Shown here piece after piece: positions 26,888 through 40,400 of a stretch of 64,000 nucleotides of DNA (its first letter is position 1; every line of letters begins with the position of its first letter). Source of the DNA: Reticulascus tulasneorum (lineage: Eukaryota; Ascomycota; Sordariomycetes; Glomerellales; Reticulascaceae); assembly GCA_001557505.1 (NCBI GenBank), contig LSAX01000004.1, positions 3,224,001-3,288,000 on the forward strand, in the 5' to 3' direction. The notes beneath the pieces are model-generated. The model made no database searches. It was given only the letters and a program-made list of their open reading frames with translations, and had not been told where the DNA came from. Both the position numbers and the translations under genes were made by a program.

Positions 26888-27517
26888 TGAAAGAGGAGCA
26901 GTCAGACTGTAAGCGGTGCAAAACCAGCGGTTGTGTACGACATAAGGTGTGAATAACCTCGGATGATACCCCACTCAGTCGAGTTGACTGCATATGCATG
27001 GATGGCAAGGACATGTAGACGGATGGAATCTCTACTTCCATATTGAATAATAGCATAATATCTGTAAACATTCATCGTGGTCGTCATCGTCGTGCCTGTC
27101 ACCCATGCTCATGTGCGGAGGGAGTGCATGCGATGAAGGAGTGAGTGGTCAGGTTTCTCGTCATTTCAAGTATAAGAGTGTAAAGACATTTTCTTCAGAT
27201 TGTTGGTTAGTCTACGAACCCTTGCTGTGGGCTTAAATTGCAGTGGAAAATAAAAGGCATGATGGATGGTTGCCCATCGCGAAGCAGTTGCTCAAATATT
27301 ACAGATGATTGATATATCGCGAAACAGTCTCTGCGTTACCAGTGATATCACATTATTCTATACTCGTTATCGAAATCAAGCATAATGCACAATGTTGTAG
27401 TTACACATGTTTTGAAGATATGGACTGCCGTGCCTTATAACATGGTACCACAGAGTTCTTATCACTACGGCCCTGCCTGCGAATAGATTCAGTATCCGGG
27501 CCAAGTGGAAAACAACG
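26888..27517. other. Convergent 3' intergenic region
   Basis: About 630 bp between the MFS stop and the HET gene stop, rich in A+T. No gene seen. Confidence 0.5.
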
Positions 27518-29501
27518 CTAGATAAGAATAAGAGACCTTGGGCAATCCTGCAAATACAACCTGTTGTCATTGTACAGAGAATCAGCGAGCAGAGATTCTA
27601 CATATGCTCTTGCACCGGTAACGTCCCTTTTTAGAATACCGACGCCGAAACGCTTATACCAACCTCTAGGTCGTTCCGCAGCAGCCTCCAGAAGAAGCAG
27701 TGGAATATGATCCACCGCATCGTCGGTCTGGGGCTGGGAGGTGAGCACACTACATATCGGCAAGCAAACGAGCGAGGTCTCGCGGTTCCTAAGCTGGGTA
27801 TCGAGAATCCAATTCACCAATGCACCTCTGCCATCTATTTTCAGGTGTTTTCCAAACTCAAGGCTTAATTCCGCCACAAAAAGAGTACCACGCAATCGAA
27901 TGAACCCTCCGGAGACTTGACCTGTATCATCATCTGATACTGGAGTTGTATCGGCTTCTTCGATGTCAATATGGAACAAGTATTCCTCGCCGTTTGCTGG
28001 AATTCCATGGTAACCCCCCCCCCCCCCCCCACCTTCAAGCGATGCCCAGGACCATGATGGTGCTCGGTATTCGGTAGGCCGGTGTGCTCTGCCTCCATCA
28101 GTCTCTTGCTCGTTGGTTGACCAAAGGAGCTGCATTGGCAGATCCGCCAGCCAAAGCCCAGCAAGGTATTTGTCCTGTAAGATGGTTCGCATTCTCTTGG
28201 CAATGCCGCTAATGGCGACGAGCTTATCAGACTGTTTTGTGATATGTGTGCACCCATATATGTAAACAATACGGTTCCAGACCAAATATCCGACATGGCT
28301 GCGAGAATTGGAAGCGTCCCATTGGCGCATGTAGTCCTGATATGCATCTGGCTCGATGATCTTGACACGGCTGAAAAAGTTCATTAACGCCGTTGGCAAG
28401 CCCTTTGGGTACATTTCACAAGCATCCATATGCTGGCACTCCCAAGCCAGTTGCGTTTGTCCGAAATGAAGAGCCCGTGGAGCGAGGAGTCTTTCCTGAA
28501 GAACCCAACCACGCATACCAAGGGGTGCTTTACTCAGAGCACGCTCCCATAGCTCTGTGTCGAGAATACAGAACTTTTCAGGGGCGACCCTATGCCAATT
28601 TGAAGTAACGAAGCAATGCTCAAGTTGTCGGGGATCTCTTGGCCTGAAGAGGCCTTCGTGACTATTGCGAGATGCAGTGGCCATGATATTCAGTTTACTG
28701 TAGCTGTAAACCTTATCCATAAGCCCTGACTCTTTCTGCCAGTCCTCTATGGAGTCCTGGAGAATACAAAGGGAATCGATCCAGAGATAAGGTATCCCGA
28801 ATTTCCTTGCAACCTCGATTGCCTCAATGAAGGTTTGGGGTAGACTATTTATAGGAATACCGTCCTGGAACTGGTCTAAGTTGTCGATGAGGAGTTTTTC
28901 AATATCCACACCACCCCAACAATGACTCAGTGTTGCATAATCTCCAGGTTCTAGTACTTCTTTCGTGTGCACCAACTTCAACTTCGTAGGGTCCTCCCCG
29001 AGATACAGTAGTCTTGTCGGGAGATACTTTGGTGCCAGTTGCTGTGAAATACACTGTGAGTGATTCTTTGTGCAATCTTGGAACCAGTTCATGGCTTGCG
29101 TCCAGGCATGGTTAGACACAGTGCTGTTGCCAAAATTGGCAAGAGTTCGCAAGGCTGGGCCGTCGTAATCTGTCAAGGGGTTAGCATCCGTCGCAAGTAG
29201 GGCCGTAGTATAATTAGCGTCCAGCATACTAGATTCTGGTATAATTGCCTGACAAAATAAGAAAAACCCTTGGTTTGACACCCGCGGTGCTTTTTTTGAG
29301 AGTATATAGAGCCAGACGTAAAGAATATAGCCCGCTTTTCCTCTTTCTTCCGCTAAGTCCCATTCGGAGAAGCATTCGGTGTCAGGCATCGGCTCTAGCC
29401 TAAAAGTGGCATCATCTCGAATCGCAGCCAGGATTCTGTGACAGAGCACACAGCCCGAATCCACGGACGCTTGGAAGGAGGTAAGCGTGAGGTGGTGCAC
29501 T
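27518..29501 (-). pseudogene. HET-domain protein gene, main part, split by retrotransposon
   Basis: An open frame of about 660 codons that begins abruptly next to the left LTR and has no ATG start there (its first codon in the uninterrupted stretch is GTG). It reads CVLCHRIL near the front, then the heterokaryon incompatibility (HET) domain: GDYATLSHCWGG, NSLPQTFIEAIEVARKFG, YLWIDSLCILQDSIEDW and MATASRNSHEGLF. The C-terminal part is the usual variable region (YRAPSWSWASLEGG). HET proteins trigger cell death on recognition of non-self in hyphal fusion or NLR-linked signalling. Its first 37 codons are at 43285-43397; removal of the element and one GATGA copy keeps the frame, for about 698 residues. 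The rest shows no stops and no RIP, so the disruption may be recent or another allele intact. See also the 17-base C run inside it. Confidence 0.9.
28014..28030 (+). repeat. 17-base poly-C run inside HET gene
   Basis: Seventeen consecutive C on the + strand, read as a poly-Gly run (EGGGGGGGY) in the HET frame. It lies in the variable C-terminal region. Any length change not divisible by three would shift the frame. Confidence 0.9.
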
Positions 29502-29506
29502 GATGA
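29502..29506 (+). repeat. Target-site duplication, left copy (GATGA)
   Basis: GATGA directly precedes the left LTR (TGTAAGACACCC...). The same five bases directly follow the right LTR at 43285. Five bases is the normal duplication for Ty3/gypsy integrases. Confidence 0.9.
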
Positions 29507-29731
29507 TGTAAGACACCCTGCTCGTGGTACAGGTGATACCAGCTGGCCACACCTACGGTAGCGTCTTATAGAATTGTTGTACGGCAGCCTTGAGGCTGTG
29601 GGGGAACTTGGAGGAGGTATCGAATAGCGTGAGAAGAAGAATAGAAGTATATTGAGGCTATAGACGCCGGTCCCGACCTTATGAACGTTATAAGAGCTTT
29701 TGTTAGAGCCTGCCCTCTTGATTACCTTATA
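29507..29731 (+). repeat. Left LTR of outer retrotransposon, 225 bp
   Basis: Matches 43060-43284 over its whole length without length change. It begins TGTAAGACACCC and ends CCTTATA; the canonical CA end appears as TA, as expected from a CpA to TpA change. The outer two thirds keep normal composition (for example CAGCTGGCCACACC), while the inner part carries many C-to-T and G-to-A differences from the right copy. Confidence 0.92.
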
Positions 29732-30895
29732 ACTCTATTTGATCTTTTTGAAAAGTGAGGGTGTCTTCGATCGGGAGGTTTTTATAGCTAAATTTTAACG
29801 TTTAGATATATAATAAGACGTAGTAGATCGTTATGATTTATAAAAAATCGTAAAGCTTTAAGTTAAGGATAATGATTAGATTTAGTAGAAATAGTTAGAT
29901 ATAGGGCGTTATGATAATAGTTAACTTACTTTTAAAAGGATTATTTATTAATTTCTTTAATCTTTTATAAAAAAAATAAGATAACTTTTAGTATTAATAT
30001 AAAATTTAGTAATAATAAGAAGATATCTGATAAGAATATATAAAGTTATTAATAATAAATATTTTATATAAGCTAAAGGACTTATTAATATATTTAGATT
30101 ATATTCTTATTAATAATATATTAGCTATATTAAAAAAATAAGATAAAAAAATATTAGCTAGGTTATTAAGTAAATTAGATTTAAATATTTTTATTTTATA
30201 AAGAAATAAGTATAATAAACTAATAAATTAGTTATATATAATTAACTAATAAATATATCTATATATTAGAAAACTTAGCGAAGATAAGAAGGTTTATTTT
30301 ATAATATTCTAACTTAATATTTTAATTATAAATAAATAGAAAAATTATAATTAGTTAAATAATAATAAAGATGTTTTATTTATTTAGATAAAGTTCTAAA
30401 TGTTTCTTAAAGAGAATTTAAAAAGTAAATATATTATATATTAAAAAGCTATATAGGTAATTATAAAATATTAAGTAAATTAGAATAATATGTTTTGTTA
30501 ATATAAAGATAAATTTAAGAAGCTAAAGTAAGAATTTTATTAAGCCTTTTTATTAAAGTAGATTTAAATTATATTATTATTAAATATATATCTTAATTAT
30601 TTTAGTTATAAGATTATAAATATAAAATACTTAAAAGATTATAAAGACTTTATTATTTATAAGATAATAATTAATTTATAATCTATAAAGACTTAGCGAT
30701 TTTAGTTAAACTAATATATTACCTTAGAGATATTAAGTTATAAAAAAAAGTTTTATAATAATTCTTCTTTAAGGGCTAATAAATAGTTAAAGAAGATAAT
30801 TATCTTAGATATTATAAGACTTTTAGTAAAGAAAGATAATAATAAAAGTAAAACGTTAAATAATTTAAAAGATCTTTAAACTTTTTAAAATTCTT

Positions 30896-30945
30896 GTTAT
30901 TTCTCTTATAACGAAATTAGCTATTAACATAATAAATATCTAAAG
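30896..30945 (+). pseudogene. Decayed gag zinc knuckle, outer element
   Basis: A frame around here shows the spacing of a retroviral-type zinc knuckle (Cys-x2-Cys-x4-His-x4-Cys) with the ligand codons partly replaced by TAT, which can arise from TGT or CAT by RIP-type changes; FSYNEISY can be read. It lies upstream of the reverse transcriptase, where gag is expected. The assignment rests on pattern only. Confidence 0.4.
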
Positions 30946-31758
30946 CTAAGTGAACTAGCTATTAGACTAAACGTTATATATATTAATATACTTAAAGATA
31001 ATAAGCCATAATTAGGTAGCTAGGATTTAACGTTATTATTTATAGATTATTATTTTATTTAAAATATTTAAGTTTAGACTAGGCTTTATATTTAGAAGAA
31101 TATTTAGACATATATTAACCTTAATATATATATTATGATTATTTTATTTAGCTAGAAATATATAAATAAGCTTAAGTAAAGACTAATTATTATAAAGCTA
31201 ATAAGCTTTATTATAAATAAACTAAAGAATATAGAAAAGTAGTTAATAATATTATTAAAATATTATAATAATATTAATTTAAGAAAAAAGTAGATAATAT
31301 CTTATTTATAAACTTTTATATATATTAAAGATTATAATATATTACTAAGTAAAAATTAATATATAATTAACGATATTATTATTAATATAAATATAAATAT
31401 TTAAAAGTACTTAATTAATTTTATATAAGTCTTTATAATAATTAAGAAGAAATAATTAAGAAAGATATTAAGTTTTAATAGCTATATCATAATAATAATT
31501 ATAACTATCTTAATATTAACTATATAAATAGTAAATATTATTATGATTTATAAAGATTTATAAAATTTTATAATAGATTATAATGATTTATAATTAATTA
31601 TAGATAGCTTAATAATATGTTTACCAAAAACGTTAAAAGGTTATAAAAACGTTTTTTCTTAAGAAATAGTAAATATCCTCCTTACTATTAAGGGCTTAAC
31701 ATATATAATTAAGCTAGAAGATAGGAAAATACCTCCTTAAAGACTTATTTATTACCTT

Positions 31759-32500
31759 ACGGAAAAAGAGTTTAAGACCTTATATAAATACTTAGAGAAA
31801 GTATTTACGTTAAAGTAGATATAGAGATTAATAAGCTTATATAATATTTTAATTTTCTTCATATTAAAAAAGGATGGTAAGCTTTGTTTTTATATTGATT
31901 ATTAAGTATTAAATAAGGTAATTAAGAAGAATTAAGCGTTATTATTTTTTATTTTAAAGATCTTTAATAAGCTAAAAGGTGTTAAATTTTTTAATAAGAT
32001 AGATTTAAAGAATATATATTATTAAGTATATATAAAAGAAAACGATAAATAAAAGATAGCTTTTTATTATTAATATAAGTATTTTAAATATTAAGTTATA
32101 TTATTTAGGCTTGTTAACGTGTTAGCTATGTTCTAAGAGCTTATTAATTATATATTTATAAAATATTTAGATGATTTTATTATTATGTTTTTAGATAATA
32201 TCTTTATCTATAATAAGATTTATAAAGAAATTATAAAATAAACTAAAGTTATATTTAAGATATTATATAAGAATAACTTTTTCGTTAACTTAAAGAAATA
32301 TAAGTTTTTTAAATAATTAATAAACTTCTTAAGGTTTTATATCTTAAAAGAAGATATTATTATAAAGCCTTAAAAGGTTAAAATTATTAAGGATTAGTTA
32401 GAGTTTAATAATATCTAAGATGTTTATATATTCTTAAGCTTTTATAGGTTTTACTAAAGGTTTATTAAAGATTATAATAAAATTATAATATTATTAATAA
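31759..32500 (+). pseudogene. Decayed reverse transcriptase, outer element
   Basis: The frame reads through several stops but keeps the gypsy RT layout: TEKEFKTLYKYLEKVF, ILKKDGKLCFYIDY, LNKVIKKN, KLKGVKFFNKIDLKNIYY, then the catalytic box. At about 32188-32210 it reads FLDNIFIY, so the second catalytic Asp of the Y/F-x-D-D box is Asn, a G-to-A change. Further on, FFVNLKKYKFF and SFYRFYQRFIKDY-like text with stops mark the connection to RNase H. Confidence 0.88.
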
Positions 32501-33339
32501 ATTTAATAAAAGCTAATATACTTTTTATTTTTAAGGTAAAATAAGTAAATATTTTTAATAAGTTAAAAAACATATTTTAAAACGTATTTATCTTAACGTA
32601 TTTTAATCTTATTTTATTAAGGTAGGTTAAAATTGATATTTTAGACTTTATAATTAAGAGAATATTATTATAATTAGTAAATAGAAGATAATATTTAATA
32701 ATATATCTTTTATATAAATAAATTAACGTTAAGATCTGTTATAACATGTTAGATGTTAAGTTATTAATTATTATCAAAGTTTTTTAAGCTTAAAGGCCTT
32801 ACCTTATATATACTAAAGTCCTAATTATAATATAGACTAACTACCTAAATTATATATATTTATAGATTAAAGTTAAGTTCTTAAATTATAAAGTTAACGT
32901 AATTAAATAACTATATAGTTTTAATTTTATAATAAAATACTAAATAAATATTAAGAATAAGGCTGACCTTTTATCTTACCGATATGATCATAATATCTTA
33001 GATAAGTATATTAAAGAGAGATAGATATAGCTTTCCATGTTCTTATCTAGGTTTAAAGTTTTTTATAAAAGGTTATAAATAAATATATTAATTTATAATA
33101 AATTATGAAAATCTATAAACGATTAAACGGAAAAGGTTATTATAATAATAATATTACGGTAAGCCTTAGAAGGTTTAACCTTACTTAACGTTATTAAGAA
33201 GTTATAAAAATATAACAATTTTAATAACTAGCCGTTATTAAAACTAAATAAGAGTTATAATCTTAAATAATATTACGATAAGATAAATGCTCTTTAGTAA
33301 AAGTAATATATCTATATTTTTCTGATATTATAAATAGAA

Positions 33340-33900
33340 GTATTAATATCTTATTATGATGATTATAACGTAAGGTATAAAGGCGTTTTGAAGATTTTAG
33401 ACTAGGTTTTATAGAGTTTCTTCTAGTCTTTAATTTATTATGATATGAAGGATTATATAAGGTTTTACGATATTTGTTAAAAGATGATAATTTATAGATA
33501 TTAATTATATAAGAAATTAGCTTTATTATTTATCTTTAAGGTATTATGATAAAAGATATCGTTAGATTTTATTATAGATTTCTTATTGTTAAAATAATTA
33601 TTTTTTATAAAGATTTATAATAATATTTTAATAATAATAGATTAGCTTACGAAATATATGTTATTTATATTAATAACTAAGAAGATTATTATTAACAAAT
33701 TCATTAATATCTTTATAGTTTATATTTATTAAAAATATAGTTTACTAAAAAGTATTATTTCTAACTAAAACTTAAGATTTATATCTAACTTTTAGATAAC
33801 GTTTTATTTTATTCTCCTTATTAAGAAGAAACTTAGTATAACTTTTCATTTATAAATAGATAATTAGATAAAAAACCTTAACTAAACAATTAAATATTAT
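33340..33900 (+). pseudogene. Decayed integrase core, outer element
   Basis: Downstream of the RT in the same direction. Recognisable pieces: the zinc-binding end (YHDDYNVRYKGVLKILD), the first catalytic Asp region (LDFIIDFLLLK), a stretch corresponding to the usual VDRLTKMAHF block read as LTKYMLFI, and the second Asp region (NLRFISNF). Stops interrupt it. The coding then ends at the nested element and resumes after it at about 40803. Confidence 0.8.
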
Positions 33901-34139
33901 TTATAAACATATTATTATTAAGATTATTCTAATTAAACATTATTATTTAGATTTATAAAATTTATTTATAATATTAGTTTTTATAAAATTATTAATATAT
34001 TATTAATAAAAACATTAATAAGCTATATCCTTATTAACCTAGACTATATAGCCAACCTTCCAGGTTATATAAACACTAACGTTTTATAATGTACCTAATA
34101 AGTTAAAGATATTTAGCAAAAATATAAAGATATTATTAT

Positions 34140-34359
34140 TAATATAACAAGCTAAATAGAAAGCTTATAATATCATTGATTTTATTAACTATTCTACTAA
34201 ACATCAAAGTAAAGAGGAAAGAGAGAAAATAGCTTATAACTACCGTTATAAACAGAAGAGAAAACTTTATAATAGTCACGTGACCTCATACCTAACTCCC
34301 CCCGGCAGCTGGTGATAGTTAATAATAACTAACAACGCCTAACTTATTCCGTCATATTA
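34140..34359 (-). repeat. Left LTR of nested retrotransposon (its 3' LTR), 220 bp
   Basis: Matches 40581-40800 at equal length. Both copies keep a GC-rich core with CTAACTCCCCCCGGCAGCTG. In element orientation a run of G (the complement of CCCCCCCGTCG just after 34359) directly precedes it and fits a polypurine tract, which agrees with this being the 3' LTR of a minus-strand element. Confidence 0.88.
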
Positions 34360-34929
34360 CCCCCCCGTCGTTAACAAGGCCACATCTACGTGCCTTAAGT
34401 AAATCTCCGTTTATTACCCTACGTATTTTTTTATCAGAAAATTAAATAATATAGGCGAAATAATTAGAGGACGGAGGTCTTTGAAATTTTGTATATATAT
34501 CTATAACCAATAAAGGTCACGTTAGCGATTTACGTAGTCTTCCCTAGGGCCTTTTAACTATTAGTAATATATTCTACGTTAATTATAATTTATTAATATC
34601 ATCTACCTTAGTTACTAAGTTATTATCGTTATATATAGCAAGCTCTATATCATTTTCATATATTATAAACTATTTAGTTAGTTATATTAATAAGCCTAGC
34701 CTTATTAAGTATAAGTTATAATATTATCTTAGCTTATATAAGATATATTTAAAACCTTTTATATCATATTAATTAAGGTTATTATTATATTTAGCTTAGT
34801 TAATTATATATTATAACTTATCTTTATAGATCTATGATATAAACATCATTTCTACGTAAAACTTAAAGACGTCTTTATATTATTCTAAAGGTAGAGGTTT
34901 ATTATGCTAACCTAGTAGAAAGTCTATCT

Positions 34930-35140
34930 AAACCTTATAAAGTTAGTCTAAGTAAAATATTAAATATATCTTAATAAAATCAGGTAGTTCTACGTAGAAG
35001 ACATTATTATACTTATTAATAATCCTCCATAGGCCGTTTTATTATAAGTCTACTTTAACGTTTAGTTTATTATTTTTCTAGCTAATATTATCCACAAAGA
35101 CGAGATCTCCTATATTAAAGTTTACTAACCAACGTCAGCG
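34930..35140 (-). pseudogene. Decayed integrase C-terminal (GPY/F-like) region, nested element
   Basis: On the minus strand the frame reads GDLVFVDNIS, then LWRIINKYNNVFYVELPDFIK, matching the post-catalytic module of gypsy integrases that ends with an ELPDSxKIHPVFH-type block. Stops lie between. The order on the minus strand (RT at higher coordinates, integrase end at lower ones) fixes the element's direction. Confidence 0.75.
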
Positions 35141-36649
35141 GTCAACGTATCTTTTCTAACATGCTTAGGCCTTTACCATATTACCTTACATAACTTCCCA
35201 TACCTATAAGATATATTAAGCAAGGCTTTAGGCTTCTTAACGGTTAAGTTTATTAATATTATTTCTAAACGTTATAAAACGTTATTCCTAATTAAAGCTT
35301 ATATAAGGTTCTTAGCCGAATTTTATTATAAAAGAGGATAATCTAGTAAAATTATATAATAAGGCCGTTTATATTATATCTATAATTAGTAATAATTCTA
35401 ACTAGTTATTTTAGAAGTAGTTAATAAAAAGCCTTAGCTGTTACGTTAAGTATTAGTTTATAATCTTTATCTATCCGTTAGTCTAAAAGTAACAGGTAGT
35501 GGATAGTCGTTATTATATTCTTAAAATAATATAAAATTCTTTTTAGAAAGAGGATATAAACTAAAGGCCGTGGTCTAAGACGATTAACTTTAGGATATTA
35601 TATATCTTCTAGACGTAGGTATAATAAAGTTAGGCTATCTCTTTGGTTATGGTTATTTTATAATAAGGTAGTAAATATGCTTATTTTCCTAAACGGTTAA
35701 TTATAACGTAGACTATGTTATATCTATGTTGGTCTGGGGGTATTATTATAAAGTCTATTATAATATATTATTAAGGGTATATAAATATCTTTAAAAGGCG
35801 TAATAATCTTAAAGGTAGGTCTTAAGGACGTTAAGATTAGTAATATATATAATAGTTAACGATATATTAGTCTATATTAATATCTAACTTAGGTTAATAA
35901 TAATATTACTTAAGAAGTTTCTATATTTTATTTTTGTTTAGGTATATTATAGCTTTTTATTAATAAACTTCACGGATTAGATATATTTAGAGGTTTCTTT
36001 TTAACGGTATTATTAAACGTCTTTATTCTAGCAGAAGACCGTCTCTCTTGCTTTATCATATTAAGTTATTTTATCGTGCTAACTTGCGGAATGGCGTTAA
36101 CGAGATAACGCCTTTACGGTTATGTTAGAAGATCTAGTCGATTAGTTAGTGGCCAGAAAGGATATCTGTACCACCGTTAGGTCTATTAAGCGATCTAATA
36201 TTAGCTTAAGCCTCTACGTTTTATTTATTACTTAGCAATATTATAATATTATAGTTAAGATCTTTTAATATTTTCTAAATTTTTATATCTTTAGCTTTAC
36301 GAAAGAGAGCGTTAGTTAAGACGTTCTTTTTACTTAGATAATAATAGATTTAAAAGTTAAATTAAGATAAGAACCTAACCTAATATACTTAACGTTTTAT
36401 TAATAAACGTTTAGTTATAAAATATTAAAAAGCTTAGTGATTAATGATTATATTAAATTTATTCTGTAGGTTTTCTAATTTAGGCTGTTATTTTTCTAGT
36501 ATTTAGACTAACGTTAAAAGTTCTTTATCGTAGATCTTATAATTCATTTTAGTAAATAATATCATCTTCGAGAAGTAAATAATTAGGTATTATATATTAT
36601 TAATTTGTTATTAGAGAAATACTTTAACGATGATAGTATTAGAGACGTT

Positions 36650-37450
36650 GGTTTTAATATAAGAAGGCTTAGCTAGGTTATAATGTTATAATATAGGCGT
36701 ATAGGTTAGTATATATTTTAGATATTCGAATATTTCTTAATATTTATCGTTAAACTTAAAACAGGCGTCCTTTTTCGTAAAGGTATTTAGTAGGTAAGCG
36801 ATAATTCTAAATTTCTTAATAAACCGTCGATAAAAGTTATAAAACCTTAAAAATAATTATATTCTTTTAACGGTTATAAGCTCTTATTAATAAGCCATAA
36901 CGGCAACCTTCTCGGGGTCTACTGCCAGGTTATCTATAAAGATGATAAACTTTAAAAATTTAATAATAATTATACTAAATTCATATTTCTTAATGTCCGT
37001 TTGTAGGCCTATTTCCTAGAGGTGTTATAAAACCTTCTAGATATATATCTTATGTTCTAATAGATTATCTAAGAAGATTAAGATATCGTTTATATACGTA
37101 ATATAGAAAACGTCTAAGTAATCAAATAATATCTTATTTATATAATGTTAATATGTGGATAGGCCGTTATAAAGCCTGAATAATAATATCTAATATTTAT
37201 ATACTTTATATTATATATAAAAGGTTATAAGATCTTCTGATTTCGGGGATATCTTAATCTTATAAAATACTTACTATATATCTAGCTTAGTAAACATCTT
37301 CGCTATAGCCAGCTAAGCCAGGGTTTCTTCGATCAATGGTAACAGGTATTAATCTTTTTTAGTAAATACGTTTAGTTTTTAGAAATTGATATAGAAATAT
37401 AAGCTTTTATCTTTTTTTTATATAAAGAAAGTAAGAAAAATATATAGCAC
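36650..37450 (-). pseudogene. Decayed reverse transcriptase / RNase H, nested element
   Basis: Minus-strand text with stops: KKDKSLYFYINF, LLPLIEETLA, KMFTKLDI, FRLYNGLSTY, the catalytic area YINDILIFL at about 37066-37095, then KYEFSIIIIKFLKFIIFIDNLAV, DPEKVAVMAY and FYNFYRRFIKKFRIIAYLLN, the standard order of a gypsy RT leading into RNase H. It is a different family from the outer element, since LTRs and protein text differ. Confidence 0.88.
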
Positions 37451-40400
37451 GTTGCTCGTTTTTATAAACCTTTTCTTAAAGTTATTAAGTAGGTATTATT
37501 TAATTATCTTTAATTTAGCTAATAATTAGTTATAAAATAAGTGGTAATTTATAATGTTTTTACTTTCTAGCTTAATCTTATAGTCTACTATTTCTTAGTA
37601 AGGAGGTAGTTTATTTAAAGTTATCTTAGAGAAGATATCTTAATATTATACATATTAAAGAGGTAAGATGATATTTATAAATTAACGTAATTCTTCGGTA
37701 TCTTATATAAATAGGTCTTTTTCTTCTTTTATCTTTTTTTTTTCTATTATCTTATCTAGTTCGTAAAACGTAATAATACTAACTTTTATTATTTCACGTT
37801 TTAAGTTATTTTTAAATACCGTTATATTAATAAAGGCGATATCGAACGCTGTTAATATTAATAACTCTTATAACTAGTGTTAACGTTAAGGCTTCTTGGC
37901 GGTAGGCTTTATAATATACTCTACCATTAAAGCTTATTATATTTTATAAAATAACCTTTTATACTTAACAGCCTAAGAGGTTTTCATGGTATATAAAGGT
38001 TTAGGCTGTTATAATATCTATATAAACGTTAATTAGCAGCTGGCCTCCTTCTTCTACTTATCATGTTTAATAGCCTTTTCATGGTACTTAACGTTTTATT
38101 AATACCATAGATTGATCTTAACTAAAGCTAATAGGTCGGCTATATCGTAGATAATCGTAAAAGGTATATAATCGAATAGAGGTTTGTTGTTAGGCTATTA
38201 TAGTTAATAATAACATAAGTTGATTAATATATTATGATAAGTAAACTATTTACAGTTAAAGATAAGGTTATAATTATTAATATCTAGTTCTAAAAACGGA
38301 TATTTATTTTCTATTTGGTTATTAATATATAAATAGGCCGTCTAGATATAAGTTATATTATTAAGCTATACCTCGTTATATCCTAAGGTAAAGATCTCCC
38401 ATTTTAGCTAAATAGGTTTAACGTTATAAAACTTCTTTAGAAATAAGGTAACTCTCCGATTTATAAAGATATACCTATTTATTTTAATATTAAATAACAT
38501 ATTAAATCGAATATTATATCTATTATAAACTATTATAACTATCTAAGTAAACAGATGTTTATCTATAAGTTATTATAAGTTTATAAAAATAATAATAAAT
38601 CGTATATCATTTTCTATTTCCCTTAGCTAAGAGTTTATTTAGGTTAAAGTTATTCTTTTCCTAACTTAATAAAGTTAGAACTTAAGTCTTCTATCTTTTC
38701 TATCTAAACGTCTAAAATGATTACTTATAGTCTAACATAAGGTACCTTATCTTTACTTTCTAAGTAGTCCTAGGCCTGATATCCTGTTTTAAGGTAGACA
38801 AAGTAATATCTTTTATTTATTAACTTCTTCCTTACCGTTATAATTATTTTTTCTTTAGGTTAAGCTTTTAAAGTAATCATATTAGATAAGCTAGAGCCGG
38901 GGGCTATATTAATAATCGAGGAAATAGAAACTAAGCTCCTGTTCTTACCGAAATATCTTGTCCATCTATAAAGAAGGTTATTAATATTCTTTAGAATGTT
39001 ATACAGCTCCAAGTATAAGGTGGTATAATTATTAAAGCTTTTCTTAGAGTTAAGGTATACCGTAGCTACCGTCGTTTTAAGGTAATCAAGTAGCTTATAA
39101 TAGAATTTACGTTTCTACTAGGTCTTAAGTAACTAGGTAATAATAACTAGTTTTACAAACTAGACTTTAAATTAATAAAGGCTTTAGTTCGTTATCTTTA
39201 AGTGGTTAAGGGCCTCTTCGGCGTTTTATATTTTGTTTAGGTTAGTATAGATAGTTTTAAAATAATTAATAATGGTCTCTATTATCTTGATAAGCTTATC
39301 TACTTTATAATTAAGTTAGGGCTTTAAGAACTTACCAGCCTTACTTCTTATTTAAGATAGAACGTAGGCGAATAAGGCCTCTAATGTTATATAATAATTA
39401 ATATTTCCTTTTATTTTTATTAATATATAATAATATTAGTCTATAAAGGTAAGGTCTTTTCCGTCTATAAATATAGGCAGGTCGGGTAGCTTTATTAAGT
39501 AGCTATAATAAGTTATATGTTCTACTAAAGGTATAATTCTCGGTATGACGCTTAGCGAACGGCGGAAGTCTTTCCGGAGGGCCGTTATATCGGCTCTTAG
39601 CGCCGCGAGTAAGTTACTTTCGTCTGTTAATTACGTCTTAATAATCTCTTATAACCTAGCATATTTGATTATGTGTTATAAGCATATGTTTAAACTAAGT
39701 AACGCTTTATTCTGCCTAATCAAGGTCTTATTAGCCTTAAAGAGTTTTACTAATTAGTCTTCAACTTATGTAAAGGTAGCTTATAAAGCTATTTTCATCT
39801 TAATATATATTTAGTTTTTATCTTCTAAACTGATAATAATAATATAAAAGGTCTTAATATTATATCTGCTAATATAGTATATATTATATAATATGTCTAA
39901 ATATAAATTATTAATATATTTATAGATAATCATCTTAAATATCTAGTCTTAAAAACGTTTATATATAATAACGTTGTTAAAATTAATAAGTTGATAAAGT
40001 AACACGGAGTTGATAAGATAATAGCTTTTATCTTTAAATAGCTTAAGGTTTATTAAGTAGATCTAGCCTTCTTTAAAGATAAGGTTTATAATCTTGTAGA
40101 ACAAAGCTTTTAATTATAATAAGGTAAGATAGGGGAAACTAAAATCTTATACGTCTTAGTCAGAGATTTTAAACTCTACGTTGATAAAAGTAAGGTTAAT
40201 ATCTCTATTAAAATTATTAAGTAGGATAAACGTAGACTATCTATCTTTGTTCTATTATACCTTAAGGTTATTAATATTAATATAAGGGATACCATAACTA
40301 TCCTCTTTTCTTACTTTCTTATTATTAAAATCTTAAGTAGTTATATAACTAAGAGGTTGGTTACTTGTCTATCTCTTGTTAACTATAACGTAATGTACTT

